Positions 37,324 through 49,500 of a stretch of DNA of 64,000 nt are shown in pieces (position 1 is the first letter of the stretch; each line of letters opens with the position of its first letter). Both the position numbers and the translations under genes were made by a program. The stretch comes from Diploscapter coronatus (Eukaryota; Nematoda; Chromadorea; Rhabditida; Rhabditidae), in NCBI GenBank assembly GCA_964036155.1, contig OZ038422.1, positions 81,677,201 through 81,741,200 of the forward strand, given 5' to 3'. The notes below the pieces were generated by a model. It was not told where the DNA came from. It saw nothing but the letters and a program-made list of their open reading frames with translations, and did no database searches.

Positions 37324-39337
37324 TCAAAGATGTTTTGATGGAACCTCGGGAATATTCGCAGCAATAGCGGCTCCAAAAGCTACGGCTTCGTCTGGGTTTA
37401 TATCGAATTTCAATTTAGATTTTCCAAATTTATTTTCCAATCTTTGTCGAATTTCAGGAATTCGAGTCGATCCACCAACCAATATCTAAATTATATTATT
37501 CCTCTGATTTCTCATTTCTAGCTTTTACCACATAATTCAATTGATTTGGTGAAATTCGTGCCGTATTTAGTGCTCTATCAGCATATACCATTGCCTTGTC
37601 AAATAAGTCGCTGCACAATTCATTAAATTTCTTCTTGGTTAATTCTACATTAATTTCGTATTCATCGTTAATATCCAGCTAAATTTACTAAAATAGTAAT
37701 AACCTTATGGAAATGTTATTCTTACATGAACATTAACAGGATATTGCGAGGATGACAACGATTCCTTCGCTTCTCGGCATTTAATTCTCAGTCTCTTTAG
37801 TAATTTAGGCTTTTTGGAAATATCATAATCTGGAGATGATTTGTTGAATTCGTCAATAGCGTATTTCATAATTCGACTATCAAAATCTTGACCGCCTAAA
37901 TTATCACTAAACTTAATATGATGCTTCATGATAATCTAACACAAATCGATATTTGGATCATCCGCTCTAAAAAATGTTCCAGAATACAATAATGATAAAT
38001 GGCATTCACTCACTTCTCATTTTCTTATTTCCTCTTTAATTTCAGTTATCTTTCAATTACAAACCACGAAATAGTTATTAGGGCGGACGTCCTAAATATC
38101 ATTTCGTACCTAAGTGGAGGTCTCCTGTAGTGGCTTTCAACTTATATCCATTTGGATCATCTGAATTTATTTGAGCAATACAAATATCAAGAGTGCCTAA
38201 ATTGTTTCAATTGTTTACATATTTCAACTAATGCATAGAAATACCTCCTCCAAAATCGAAGACCATTATTTTCGATCTTCCCAATTTAAACTTGTCAATG
38301 TATGCAAGCATTGAAGCTGTGGGTTCTTTCAACAAATCTTTCAATTTCAATCCAGCCATTTCAATCGCTCTTTTAGTTGCAGCTATTTGATCGGAGTTGA
38401 AAGAAGCTGGTACAGTGACCACAGCTTTTGTCACTTTTTGATTTGTGTACCTCTTAAAAATAAGAATAAATTGTAAGATTTTATATCATTTCATGAATTC
38501 GTGAAATTTCTCAAAGCTGCTACAAATTGCGCGCTTATTTTAAAGCGAAATGATTGAGCGAATATATATTTCACTCGATAATATCAAGAAAATTCAAATG
38601 GTTTACTGTATGAAAATATCAGTGAATTCCCTACATTGCAATGCATGATATGAAAGTCTTACTTCAGCTTGATCCTTCAAACTTTTCAGAATTTCCGCTG
38701 AGACTTCTTCAGGCCGAATAAACCTCTCATTCGATGTTCCCCTATTCAACACATATCCGGCAGAGTCCTGAAATAATCTCAAAATTTATTTGGAGAGTAT
38801 TTTGTTTACATTTCTCATATCAACATCGAATGTCCACAATTGTCTGTCATCAGCATTTGGAAGGTCATACAAAATGTGCCATCCGATCAGACGCTTCGAA
38901 TCTGAAAATATTCTATTTCATATTTGGAATCGATGTTGTTAAGCAAATGTTCACTCATTCGAAATGCATTGATTTGTTAGGGAAATGCAACAAATTTTTA
39001 GCTCTATAAAATCAGATGATATTATTACTACATATCGCTTGGCAATATTCTAAATTTTTAACAAAAGAATATTGTTTTAAAAATAAATTAGTTCACCGTA
39101 AAGAATATTCGACAAATCGGTATTGCAATTCAAAGCTGAATTCCCCACGAGAGTTTCTCCTTCACCAAATGCAACTACTGAAGGGATAATATTTCGACCT
39201 TAAAGTCAAAGCTATGAATCTACCTATTATGTTTAACTTTTACCGCCGTCTTCACAATGGATTGCATGAGGTCTGCCATTTTCAACAATGGCAACGCACG
39301 AATATGTCGTGCCCAGGTCAATTCCTATCGAAGCCAT
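37324..39337 (-). CDS. Hsp70-like protein consisting only of the nucleotide-binding domain
   Basis: Nine exons in phase: 39244-39337, 39097-39198, 38810-38901, 38663-38767, 38245-38452, 38110-38196, 37726-37895, 37529-37678, 37324-37485; 389 residues. Actin-fold ATPase motifs are intact: phosphate 1 [14 protein letters not shown], the lysine of [22 protein letters not shown], phosphate 2 FDFGGGTLDI, GDLHLGGQDFD, adenosine motif [11 protein letters not shown], and [13 protein letters not shown]. The frame stops six residues after the domain end (PSKHL-stop), so the linker and the whole substrate-binding domain are absent. A full Hsp70 has about 640 residues. Sequence is divergent from canonical Hsp70 in the lobe-II helices. 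The ATG lies four bases after a 3' splice site (39342), suggesting trans-splicing. An alternative donor at 37344 would join it in phase 0 to kelch copy II. Confidence 0.88.
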
Positions 39338-40111
39338 TCGACTAAATTAATGAAAAATCAAGTATTTGGAGCGTTAGGCAGAAAATCAATATTTTCACTT
39401 ATAGTAAAGAAGCTGATAAAGACAATGCATGAAAGAACTTTATTGATAACTGAATAAGATTCGTAACGTTGAGCATTCTTTTATTTTGAGGGGATAGGCC
39501 ATGTATTTGAAAATATTTGCAAAAATTAAGATTAATACAGTCATATTTATTTATATATAAATTTTAGATATTATATGAAGAGATTTGTTTCCCATTAGCA
39601 ATAACATGCGAATGGTGTTGTCTTGCATAGTTAAAGAGGCCAAGTGGTTTTTTTTTTCAAAATACGTTGAATTGGGTAAATCTGATATCAGTGTGATGGC
39701 CGAGATCAGTACGAACTCAAAACTTTTAGATTTTCAAAAACGGTCCATCCTATCAAAAGTTATGATCATTCGAATTTCGACGTCGTTCATGTCTTCAGAA
39801 AACCTTTTTCGAAAAAAAAAACTAACGGCACCATCATTTCGGGTGTATTTTATTACCCTAATTTGTGCCTTGGCTTTATCAAATTATCAACTAATTAACG
39901 GGATAATTGAAACGTCGAAAAAATTCATGCATTCTTTCTCTCCCTCAGAAAGGGGAGACTTGGCTTCCCTAACTATACGAATAAGTTTTGAACCATGATG
40001 AAATGGTCATGTTAAACAAGCTGTGAATTTTGGATACTGTCGAGATAGATATCATCTAAATTTCAGACATTTTATTATTACTTTTGATAAGATTAAAGGG
40101 GCGATAAATAA
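39338..40111. other. Intergenic region upstream of the Hsp70-like gene
   Basis: AT-rich, no coding exon recognised. Should contain the promoter of the Hsp70-like gene and the 3' end of the small secreted-protein gene. Confidence 0.4.
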
Positions 40112-40713
40112 TTATTTGAATTCGAGATCAGGCTGATAATCCAAATCGGGATCGATATGGCTCGGCTTTACCTTGATCGGCAGCTCTCTGAATTTTCCTT
40201 TATAAATTTTCGACATTAAACTACTTAGACAGGGAATTAAGTTAGATTTGCCTAGGTCTGTGTTAAATTCGTTTTCTCAAGATCATTGAAAATCTTGCTT
40301 CTTTGCTAACTAAACTAAATGATCTCTAAATCTTCGTAAATTTTGTGAATCAGTCAAGAAACGTCTTTCATGGATCTATCTATTAAAATTTGAAGGAGAA
40401 ATCTTACGGCTGTGGCTTGGCGAAATCGAGAATGGGCTGGAAAAAGTCGGCAGGCATGGGCATTTCCTGACTCACATCGTCTCCCTCAAATTTCTCGATG
40501 TCCTTATCCGTCGATCTTTCAAAACGCAAAACACGTCGCGAAATGGGATGATGCTGGAATTGCATTGATTTTTCACGTTGTTCTCCACAATTTTACCTCG
40601 GATTTCTCGTACTCGTTCATTTTGTAGCCCTTTTGTAATTCCTTCTTATCGAAACACGACGCAATGCAAATGACGATGAATACAGTGAGAGTTTTTAGGA
40701 GAAATTCGTTCAT
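40112..40713 (-). CDS. Small secreted or membrane-anchored protein, family not recognised
   Basis: Three exons (40597-40713, 40408-40553, 40112-40187) give 112 residues. An N-terminal hydrophobic segment (about residues 5-20, ending IASC) looks like a signal peptide or anchor. The rest is polar, with dibasic sites in ISRRVLRFERS, a proline-rich stretch around MPMPADFFQPILDF, and an acidic end. The ATG lies two bases after a 3' splice site (40716). Splice sites and phases all agree, which supports a real gene. No homologue recognised; a peptide precursor is possible but unsupported. Confidence 0.65.
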
Positions 40714-42618
40714 GTCTGCAAAAACAATAATTAGATAATAAAGCACGAAATTAGTCGTTCAAATATTTTTCTTCTGAAATCAACGACACAAAAATTAGAA
40801 ATGGAAAGTGACGGAACGAAATGGAAAAAAAAACGAAAACGAAAAATCATTCCAAAAGAATCGAATCATAAGCTCGACAAAGGAGAAGGATCTGTGGAAG
40901 AATGGAAGAAAGTGAGAAGTGAGACCAGAAGCTGGGCTTTCGAAAAGAGAAATCGAATTTATTTCAGCCGATCTGATTTTCCTATTTTTCATTGTTGAAT
41001 GACAGATTTCGCTTATTCATGCGCGAAGTCTTACGAGAAGAAACTAGAAGATAAAGGCGATGGAAAGTGAAAGAGGTTACGAGGTCGGGAAAAATGACAG
41101 ATCAGGCAGAAAGACGGACAGAAAATGCTTGGATCCGCAGACTATGCGGCATAAATATGATTTTTTTATCTGCAAGTTGGATAGTTCTTACAAATTAGAG
41201 ACGTTTGCCAGTTCATACTTCATTTTTTGAGATAGTAAAATCAATATTGGACATTTTCATAACGTAGAATGATCTAAAGTGAATTAAGAAGATGAACAAA
41301 TTTATGCAATTTGGAAGTTATTCTTCAAGATTAAGATACAAAATGATTCTCGTTTTGGTAAGAAATTATTTATAATGCAAATTCGCAAACATTGTTTTCG
41401 TCTAACAGCTAAAATAACATACACACAGATGTGTTAGATATATTTCAGCTATAAATTGATGCCATTTTTGTACGTTTATCTTAAACCGACAGAAAATCGA
41501 AATAAAAGAAACGTACTACACACGCTCCTAACACAACGTATCCATTTTCTTGATATCATAAATGAAATTGATTGATGAGAACATTATTACAGAACTACAC
41601 AGTCGTGCCTGATAGATATAAATAAGTTTTATATTGAATGCATAAATGCTACTAATCATGGTGTTCTTATAATTCTCATTCTTATAAGACAAGAAATTAT
41701 TGCGCAATATCATAACGCAAATTCAAGAAAAATAAGATGTTTCCAATCTCAAGTTCGTAAAATAGTTGAGAATGAGAAAACTAATGAAAATTTTCTTAAA
41801 GTAACAAAGGCATTGATTTTTCATTAAAAATTTCCTAAATAAACATGTTTGTTAGTGTATCTGCAAAACAAGAGGACATTACATGGGGAAAAAGATATTG
41901 GAGAGAAAGCGAAACGAAAGTTCGATACACTTCTGGAATAGACAATAAAACGGAAATCTCCTAGGCTAAAAGAAATTTGATGCATAAGCATAGCAAGTTT
42001 ATGAAATTATCGCCCACTAATTAGTAAGGGAAACTTGAGTTTTGATACAGAATATCACGATAGTGAAGTTGATAAATGAAGCAAGAAATGCAAAAGAACA
42101 CAATTTGCCAGTTTTTATGTTCGAGGTTACTATCCTCGCACTTTGGATTGCTAAATTTTGAAAACTTGATAAATTGTTAAAAATCAACAAACTCACAAAA
42201 TATACGTAAAATCGAGTGTATGTATGTGCGATCATTTTTATTCGATTATTGCTAGAAGGTTTCTTTCACTGATAAAGTCTATCACGAGTCGATCAAATCA
42301 AATGATTTTTACAAAGACGACACCCAGAAAGTTCGGCAGAGAACTATAAATTTGTGAGAAAAAATAACAAACAGACACGGCCATTTGGGCGGCAAAACAC
42401 TGCCAATTCACAACATCTCATCGATAAAATCAGACACAGAACAAGGAACATACGATGAAAAATGATGTCGTTCAAGTTTAGATGGACACTTCAGAATCTC
42501 AAATATAAGAAAAGTATCCTAGACAAATATGAAACGGTGCTTTAGATATGCAATATAACGAAAGGATTATGTTATTCGGAAGTTGTGAGATTGTGATCCA
42601 TGGACTTTGGAGATAAAT
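40714..42618. other. Intergenic region, no gene recognised
   Basis: AT-rich sequence with short open frames of low complexity only. Promoter of the small secreted-protein gene and the 3' end of the membrane-protein gene should lie here. Confidence 0.4.
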
Positions 42619-43297
42619 CTAATTGTTACTAGAGGAAATGTCGACCCGGTTGTACGCATTAATGAGGCGTCTGAAATCGATTCGATCTTTTTATTATTGT
42701 TTAAAAATCAACTTACTGAAGCTCAATATATCGGCTAACGCTGTTTTCTCGCTTCATGTATTCACACTCGTCGATTTCTCTGGAGTTTTTAAAACTTATA
42801 GAACAAACTCAATTTTCGCTTTCTTATGTTTTTATGTCATAATCTTCTTCTGCATATCTTACCCAATCTATTTTGCATCTGACTTCAAAATTGATACATT
42901 TTACAGAAAAATGGTAAAATATACAGGAGATGGCAGTTAGAAAGTGACGATATGACGGCACGGACCACCTTACGCTCTTTCTACAATATGCCAATACGAT
43001 TTTCTGCAGAAGAACGATATGATTTGATAGAAATTGTGCCACCATATTATAGGAAAAAAAAACTCGTGCTGTCCATTCTGTCATATCACTGTTGCCACTA
43101 TCGCTCATTTCTCACCTTCTATATGAAACTAGACAGTAGAGAATCCACGCGAACGAGAGGAATATGTAAATCGTGAAGATGATCCAGAATTTCTCGGCGA
43201 TTTCTTCTAGAATCTGTTCATTCGGCTTTGTTTCGACGTTGTTCAACGCCGAATCCGCCGAAGGCAACTCAGATGAAGTCGATGGCAAATTGAACAT
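42619..43297 (-). CDS. 98-residue single-pass membrane protein, family not recognised
   Basis: Three exons (43116-43297, 42717-42779, 42619-42670) join in phase. The protein has a Ser/Pro-rich N terminus, an acidic helix (EQILEEIAEKF), one transmembrane helix (FWIIFTIYIFLSFAWILYCL), then a basic-acidic tail (SYRREIDECEYMKRE, LINAYNRV). A 3' splice site at 43331 opens the leader, which holds a four-codon upstream frame (ATG CGT CAA AGT TAG) before the main ATG. The first intron carries a 148-bp palindromic element. Function unknown. Confidence 0.65.
42943..43090. repeat. 148-bp palindromic element in intron (MITE-like)
   Basis: The left end AGTGACGATATGACGGCACG is matched by the right end, which on the other strand reads AGTGATATGACAGAATGG then ACAGCACG. 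It lies in intron 1 of the small membrane-protein gene. The core ATATGAC-A/G-GCACG recurs in the element at 61285-61363. Confidence 0.55.
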
Positions 43298-46200
43298 TTC
43301 CCTTTGGTCTGTTGGCTAACTTTGACGCATCTGAAAAAATTTATTGATAATCGATCAGTGCGATGGAGAATTTGATAGCATGATAATGAACCGATTTATT
43401 AGGTATTTGACCTAAATGAGTTTGACGATGACATTTTAAGAAGGTAGACGTTTTCTTTTAGTTTCGAAAACGTTCGATTTTTTACAATTCTTTTGGCATC
43501 TACGATTTTCACTCTTCGATCGTGCAAAAGCCAAAATGCGCCTAATCTTTCTCGTTCCAAAATGTCGATCGTCGACAAAATTCTGTTGCAGTTAACACTG
43601 TCTTCTCCCCCTAGGCATTATCATTCAAAATGTCAGAAACGAAGAGGAGAGCGATGGTTGCAAAGTTTTACAGAGACAATAAAATGAAAGGAAAACTATC
43701 CGAAATGGCTAATCTCCTCCATTTGACAGTCATTTTCTATTTCTTCTTTCTCATTTCAGCCAAAAAGTGAAACGAAATCTGTTCATCACGTGCATTAGAG
43801 TGGTGCATTGAAACAAGGTTGAGACAAGTTGAAAATTATTTCATTAGAAGGATATGCCCTCGTATAAAGCCAAGTTTTCAGAAGAGAAATGGTTGCGCAT
43901 AATTGGAACCTGCTTGCAATGGCCAATTCGCCTATCGATTGATATGAAACGTAAGCGTAGGCATTGATTTTTTTGATAATTGAAGATCTTATGATTTCAT
44001 AGCATAGAAAACAAACAGAAATAAAAATTGTTCTATTGATCCTTTTCACAATATTTAACAAGCCTAGATGACACGATGACACGTCTATTCAAACGATAAA
44101 TTCTAAGGTATGAGATATTCGATCGAGTAGAAGAAATGTTTCAAATTGTCAAGCTTGAACAGAAGATGAAATGAATGAACGAAAATGCTCAAATAAGGAG
44201 ACTCTTCAAAGACAAATAAAACGAAAAAGTGAATAAAGAGAATGAAGGTTGAGGAAAGAATGCTTGTGAAGGAATGGATCTAGAGAAGCAGAAGAATCAT
44301 AGAAATGAGATAGAGAAAAAGTTGCCGAAAATAGAAGAAGATTAGAGGCGTGTGAAGAGGCAAATAGATACAAAGTAGCAAAAAATAAGAAGATTAAACC
44401 TTTGTGGAAGAATGAAATGGTCAGAATTTTCTTGAAACTTTTTTTTTTTGTTTAATATTTGGAGCCGTGCAATAATGATTTCCTAAAGTTTCGCCGGGAA
44501 ATTTGTAAAATGTTGAAGAATTCTAAGAAAGGCATTTGAATACGTGATAATTTGGATAATACACATCTTCACAACCTCATGCTTAGCATTTTTTAAGTTC
44601 GAAGTTGAGAAGTTTCAGATTTTTTGAAGGATCAAAGAAGGACCAAATTATGCGAAACGACGACAATTTTACGACTTTTAGAAATCGTCATTGTCGAGAT
44701 GAGAATAACGCGAGATTAAAACTTACTTGAAGACAAAGAGACGAAAGTCAAAGAATCAGAAAGAAGGTAAGTTGACAAAACGAGGAAAAGGGAATATCGA
44801 ATTGCGCTGCGCTGAGGGTTTGGTTGCCGACGGCGTGCTGCCAGCGAATTAGCGAATGCATGTATCGGAGGACGGAAAAGTAGCAATGCAAAAACGGCTG
44901 ACATACGACACACAACAAATACACACAGAGAATAGAGGATAAACCCTGCCACCCTGTTATTATATACGAATTTGCGAGTCCATTGTGCAAGGCTGATTTA
45001 TATTGCCATATTGTCATGGATGCGCGTGAATTTGGCGCTTTATTGGATCTCACACCCACTTTATGAATACAAAAAAGCGGAAATTCAAGGATAAACTGAA
45101 ATGAGTTTTATTGAAAGTAGGATAGGAAAAGGATTATTGTATTTGGGGAAAGCATGAATTCAGATGAAAATCTCAAAATTGCCACAAAATTGACAAATTT
45201 TCATGCCAATTATCATTTCAGGCGAAGCAAACGACATATCATCAGAGTGAATATATTGACAAAATATCATAAAATTAGGCTAAATAGTTGGGTAAAATAA
45301 ATAAGAATATGAGCAAGTAGAAATTGCTCTATCAACATATTAGACATCTTTCTGAAAGTAAAGGTTAAAACAAGCTAGATGGACAACATATGGATCCGCA
45401 AAAAACCGCTATTCTATCGAAAAAGCTGGACAACTTCTCAGATCGAATGCCAATAGACAATATTTATTGCAAAACTGAAGCGCGATACTCAAATTAATGA
45501 AGGAAATGAAGAAGGAACGAGACAAAGACGCATGGAAAAAGCAAAATGAAAATAAATTATGTGGAAAGCATGTGTTGTATTGCTGCAGAAACGAAGAACA
45601 GATTAGAAAAAATGAAGTGGAAACTAGTGAATTGGACAAATTGAAAATGCCGAACAGAAAATATTTTTGGATGGATAAATAATTCACTTTTCCTGACGAA
45701 ACAATCAAAAATCCTCACAAGAATAGAGCATAGTGAAATAGTAATGCAAAAATGCCACATTGTGACATTCAGTGCTGCTGCAATCGATAAAATTTCTTTG
45801 AAGTTCGAAAGGAATCAAAGGAATGACAAACAGTCAGTCATTTCAGTCAGTCCTACACTAAACCTTCGACTATTTTCATTCGCTTTTTCCTCCTTCCTCC
45901 TATTATTTTCCAATTCTTTCGTGAATCCGTTAACATTTCCCGCCAAACAATGTAGGCACTGGAATGTTTGTTTTTCAGCATAGGTTATCATTGATTGAAA
46001 ATAGCTAATGGAAATTGTGAGGTTTATGAGAAATTCTCTCTTTTATCATTGATACTTGGTAATAGCCATAGAGCAATCAAACATTATAATAAACGAAGTT
46101 TAATAATTTTGTGGAAAACATAGAGTAAATTTCACTAAAAATAAGCATTATTTTACACAGTAATTTTTAAATCTGAAAGCCATCACGATGCAAATTCATT

Positions 46201-46719
46201 GGCTTATTTATTCTCTTTGGCGAAAATATTGCATAATTTAGAAATTATTTGAAAAATGCTATTTTGACTCCCAATTTCAATATTTCTGTGTCAGAAACTT
46301 TCAAGATGGATATATTTTTAAATATATATATATATTTTTTTTTTAAATTATGAATTAATTAGCTTATCTGGATGACAGTTGAATTCTCCGTCTGTCTGGT
46401 TTTTCATTCCACGCGTCTATCGATTTTGTCCTTCATTTTTCCCGTCCTCCTCTTTTTGTCTCTCGAATTCCTGCACTTTCTCTTTCCTTCCTCCCTCTTC
46501 CTCTCTTATTTTCCCCTGCTGTTTTCTCTGCATGCAGCCAGCGGCAAACGTTTTTCGCCTTCTTGTCGACCAGCAGAAAGACACAACAGCAGCAGACTTG
46601 CAAACTCGTGATATTCCCGTATATGTTTTTTTTTTTTTTTTTTTTATCTTTTTTACTTTACAATTTAGCTTTCATAATTCAATATTTATAATATTTGTTG
46701 TGATTTAGGAGCATAGAAA
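43298..46719. other. Intergenic region, no gene recognised
   Basis: 3.4 kb between the divergent membrane-protein (-) and DNTTIP1-like (+) genes. Contains an AT dinucleotide tract near 46321-46345 and a poly-T run near 46626. A 3' splice site at 46708, 11 bases before the DNTTIP1 ATG, suggests a trans-splice site or a leader intron. No coding exon supported. Confidence 0.45.
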
Positions 46720-49500
46720 ATGTATGAGCGTGGCCAGATTACCGGTAACGGCAATGGAAACAAAATGAATGTCCGATTGCAAATCCTGGACTCAATTCTG
46801 CAACGAGAAATGGAAGTCACTGTCGACACAGGAGGATCTGCTAGGGTAGGAGTTTTAGTTTATACATGAGCATAGAGTTTTACATTTAAAATTGGACATA
46901 TTAGACGATCTAATACTGTTTTCATTCGAATATTATCGATGATCATTGTTTCGTAGTATCTTGATCAAGAATAATTTAGGAGAGAGGAAAATAGAGAATG
47001 ATAATTTTTAAAAATAATTAAAAAAAACTTATTGAGCATTCGAAAATTTTAATAAATGTGCATTGTGCAATAACTTCATCTTTAATCAATAGAGCTAAAA
47101 ATTCTTTTTCTCGCCACCTCAATTAATATTGCCATCACTAATGAGTATGTCTCATGAAAGGATAGGAAAATCCTAAATAAATTATATTTTATTCCAGAAT
47201 AGAAGTTTGTAGTTTGATTTAGAATAACCTTATAAATTTAGGTCAATTCTCTGAAGCAAGTAATCAAGAAGAACAAAACTGAGATTGCTGATACGCCTGG
47301 AAAATCATTGGATCTGATGCGAAAGGTAATTTATATGAGAAAAAATCGCAAAGTATTAATATTCCAGGTTTATCAAAACGAAATAACTCGAGAGATTCAT
47401 CAGATTCTAGAACGGTACATGAATGCGAATTTTATGCCTGCGATTGAAAATCTGAAGCGAAATGGACATGTGAGTTGGCCAGATTTGCATTTACATTATC
47501 AGCTGATAGTTATTTGACTAGATAAACTTCATATCGATGATAATTATTGCATCATCACAATCGATGCACGCCATTATTTTATCCTGTAGCTTTTTATTTT
47601 AGCTTACCATGAAATTTTCGAGTATTCCCTTTCGATTTGGTTGATTTTTTCACTCATAAGAGTATTTCGATGCACAGATCACGATTCTGAAGACGTACTA
47701 CCATTTGAGCAGAAAACTGTAAAAATCGAGTGATATAGTAGAGAAATAATGTATGTTAATTTGTAATTTCAAATTCACAATGCAATTTCTGCCTATGCAA
47801 AACGATTTTCACATTTTCCTGCCCGAACGCTTGCACGTCAATACTTTTTGACTTCAGAATCGTATTCTACGCCTAAAAATCAACAAAATCGGAGGGATAG
47901 ACTTCTAGAAGTTCATTATAAGAACACGATCTTCACACCTTTCCAGAGCCTAAAATTTTCAAAATTAAATATTACAAACCAATTTCATCATAGTTTTATA
48001 ATAACTATGTGTGTTTCAAAATAGCTTACAAGATTTTCGACTTCAGACAGTGGACGAGGAGGTGATTAACCAAGTGCTGGTGAATATTTTGGAAGCGGCC
48101 AAGAAGCCCTACATGAAGCAGCAGCCCGAAAGACCGCAAATCGAACGCTTCGAACGAGACAATCACAAGGCTGGTTTAGTCGTGAATTATTCAAATCTCG
48201 TTGTTTTTGGAAGAATTTAGCAAAATAGCAGAAGCGGTTAATGAAATTTTAATGGGCGAATACATTTTAAATGTTGCGTATTCAGAGAGGCTACGAGTCG
48301 GATGAATCGGATATTAGCATAATTTCTCATTCCAGCGAGTCGAAGAGAAGGCGAGGGCGGCCCAGAAAGGCATTTTTGAGATCCTCAGATTTATTAAATT
48401 TATCCTGCAAATCTCAGGAAGAGGAGTATACTTTGCTGGAGATGGCTCCTGTGACCGAGGAAGAAGTTATACGATGGAATCCGGAGAGATTCCACTTCGC
48501 TACCAGATTCGTACCGGCAGTCAAGGTAATTTTATGAGTCTGAGTCTTTATGTCAGATCAATGTTTCTTATCGCTCTCGATTCAGGTAGCAGCTATGTTG
48601 TCCCTACCGGTTACTGTGCTCTTCAACAAGTATCCACGAATGTTTAGGGTATTTTAATCGAAACTGAAATTTAACTCTTCACCCTATAATTGCAGTATTC
48701 ATGCGATGAAGAGGATAAGAACGTTCTCGCGGAAGAAGGAAAAGTTCAGCGACAAGCAGGGCGATGCTATTTGATGACTTTCGACGATGCAAAACACATC
48801 CTTGGAGCTGTGTAAGTCTCAATAAAGTTGATCCTCGTCTACTTCTTAAATTTATTTCCATCGTGATTGATAGACTTCATTTTCACAAAGATGGAAATAA
48901 GTCCCCCAAATATTCCTTTTGTGCATTATTATTTGATGTTTATGAAGCGATTTGCGCGCAAGAAAAATCGCACTCTTTCTCTTTAGTCTCATATTCTTAT
49001 TCCTTCCTAAAGGAGGTATGATTATTTCCGAGTAAAAAATTCGGATGAAGAAGAAAAATTGAAGGTGAGATACTTGGATTTTCTTTGGATCCGAATTCAA
49101 ACGAGCGTGAATCCGCCCGGTGGCATTCAACGCATTCACAGCATTCAAGACATTTTGGACAGGCATTCAACAGCTCCGAGAATTCATGCAACACGACAGA
49201 ATTGCTCATGAAATAGAAAAATCATCGCGTACTTGCGCACATTTTTGTCGTTCTTTGAAATGATGCCAACCGAAACGAGAAATAGTTCAACCGAAAATCA
49301 ACACGTTTTTTATGCAACTAGATAGAGACATTTTTGTGAAGATTGACAATTTTAGATCTGAACTTCTACTTGCGCCATTCACTGTCAACGATTACATGAT
49401 TCTGAAAATCCGACAGAAGGCTCAGCAAATGTTCGAGAAGCTGCGAGGCAAAATGGCGACCGCACAGGCATCCTTCTCATTCGTCAACCAGCAATCGTAA
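46720..49500 (+). CDS. DNTTIP1: DNTTIP1 (TdIF1)-like subunit of the MiDAC histone deacetylase complex
   Basis: In animals DNTTIP1 dimerises, binds HDAC1/2 and recruits DNA or nucleosomes within the mitotic deacetylase complex. Eight exons in phase: 46720-46845, 47242-47325, 47368-47469, 48047-48181, 48286-48525, 48586-48648, 48696-48811, 49356-49500; 336 residues, close to the human protein's length. The N-terminal helical part (EITREIHQILERYM, EVINQVLVNILEAAKK) matches the dimerisation/HDAC-binding region. An AT-hook-like cluster SKRRRGRPRK follows an acidic-serine stretch (YESDESD). The C-terminal part fits the SKI/SNO-like DNA-binding domain (WNPERFHFATRFVP, KYPRMFRYSCDEEDKN, GRCYLMTFDDA). 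The donor at 48182 is the least certain site, chosen to keep phase. The ATG follows a 3' splice site (46708) by 11 bases. Confidence 0.85.

Noticed and set aside
48812..49355. Repeated GCATTCA words near 49120-49170 in a DNTTIP1 intron
   Set aside because: A few irregular copies only; too short and variable to call a tandem repeat or array.
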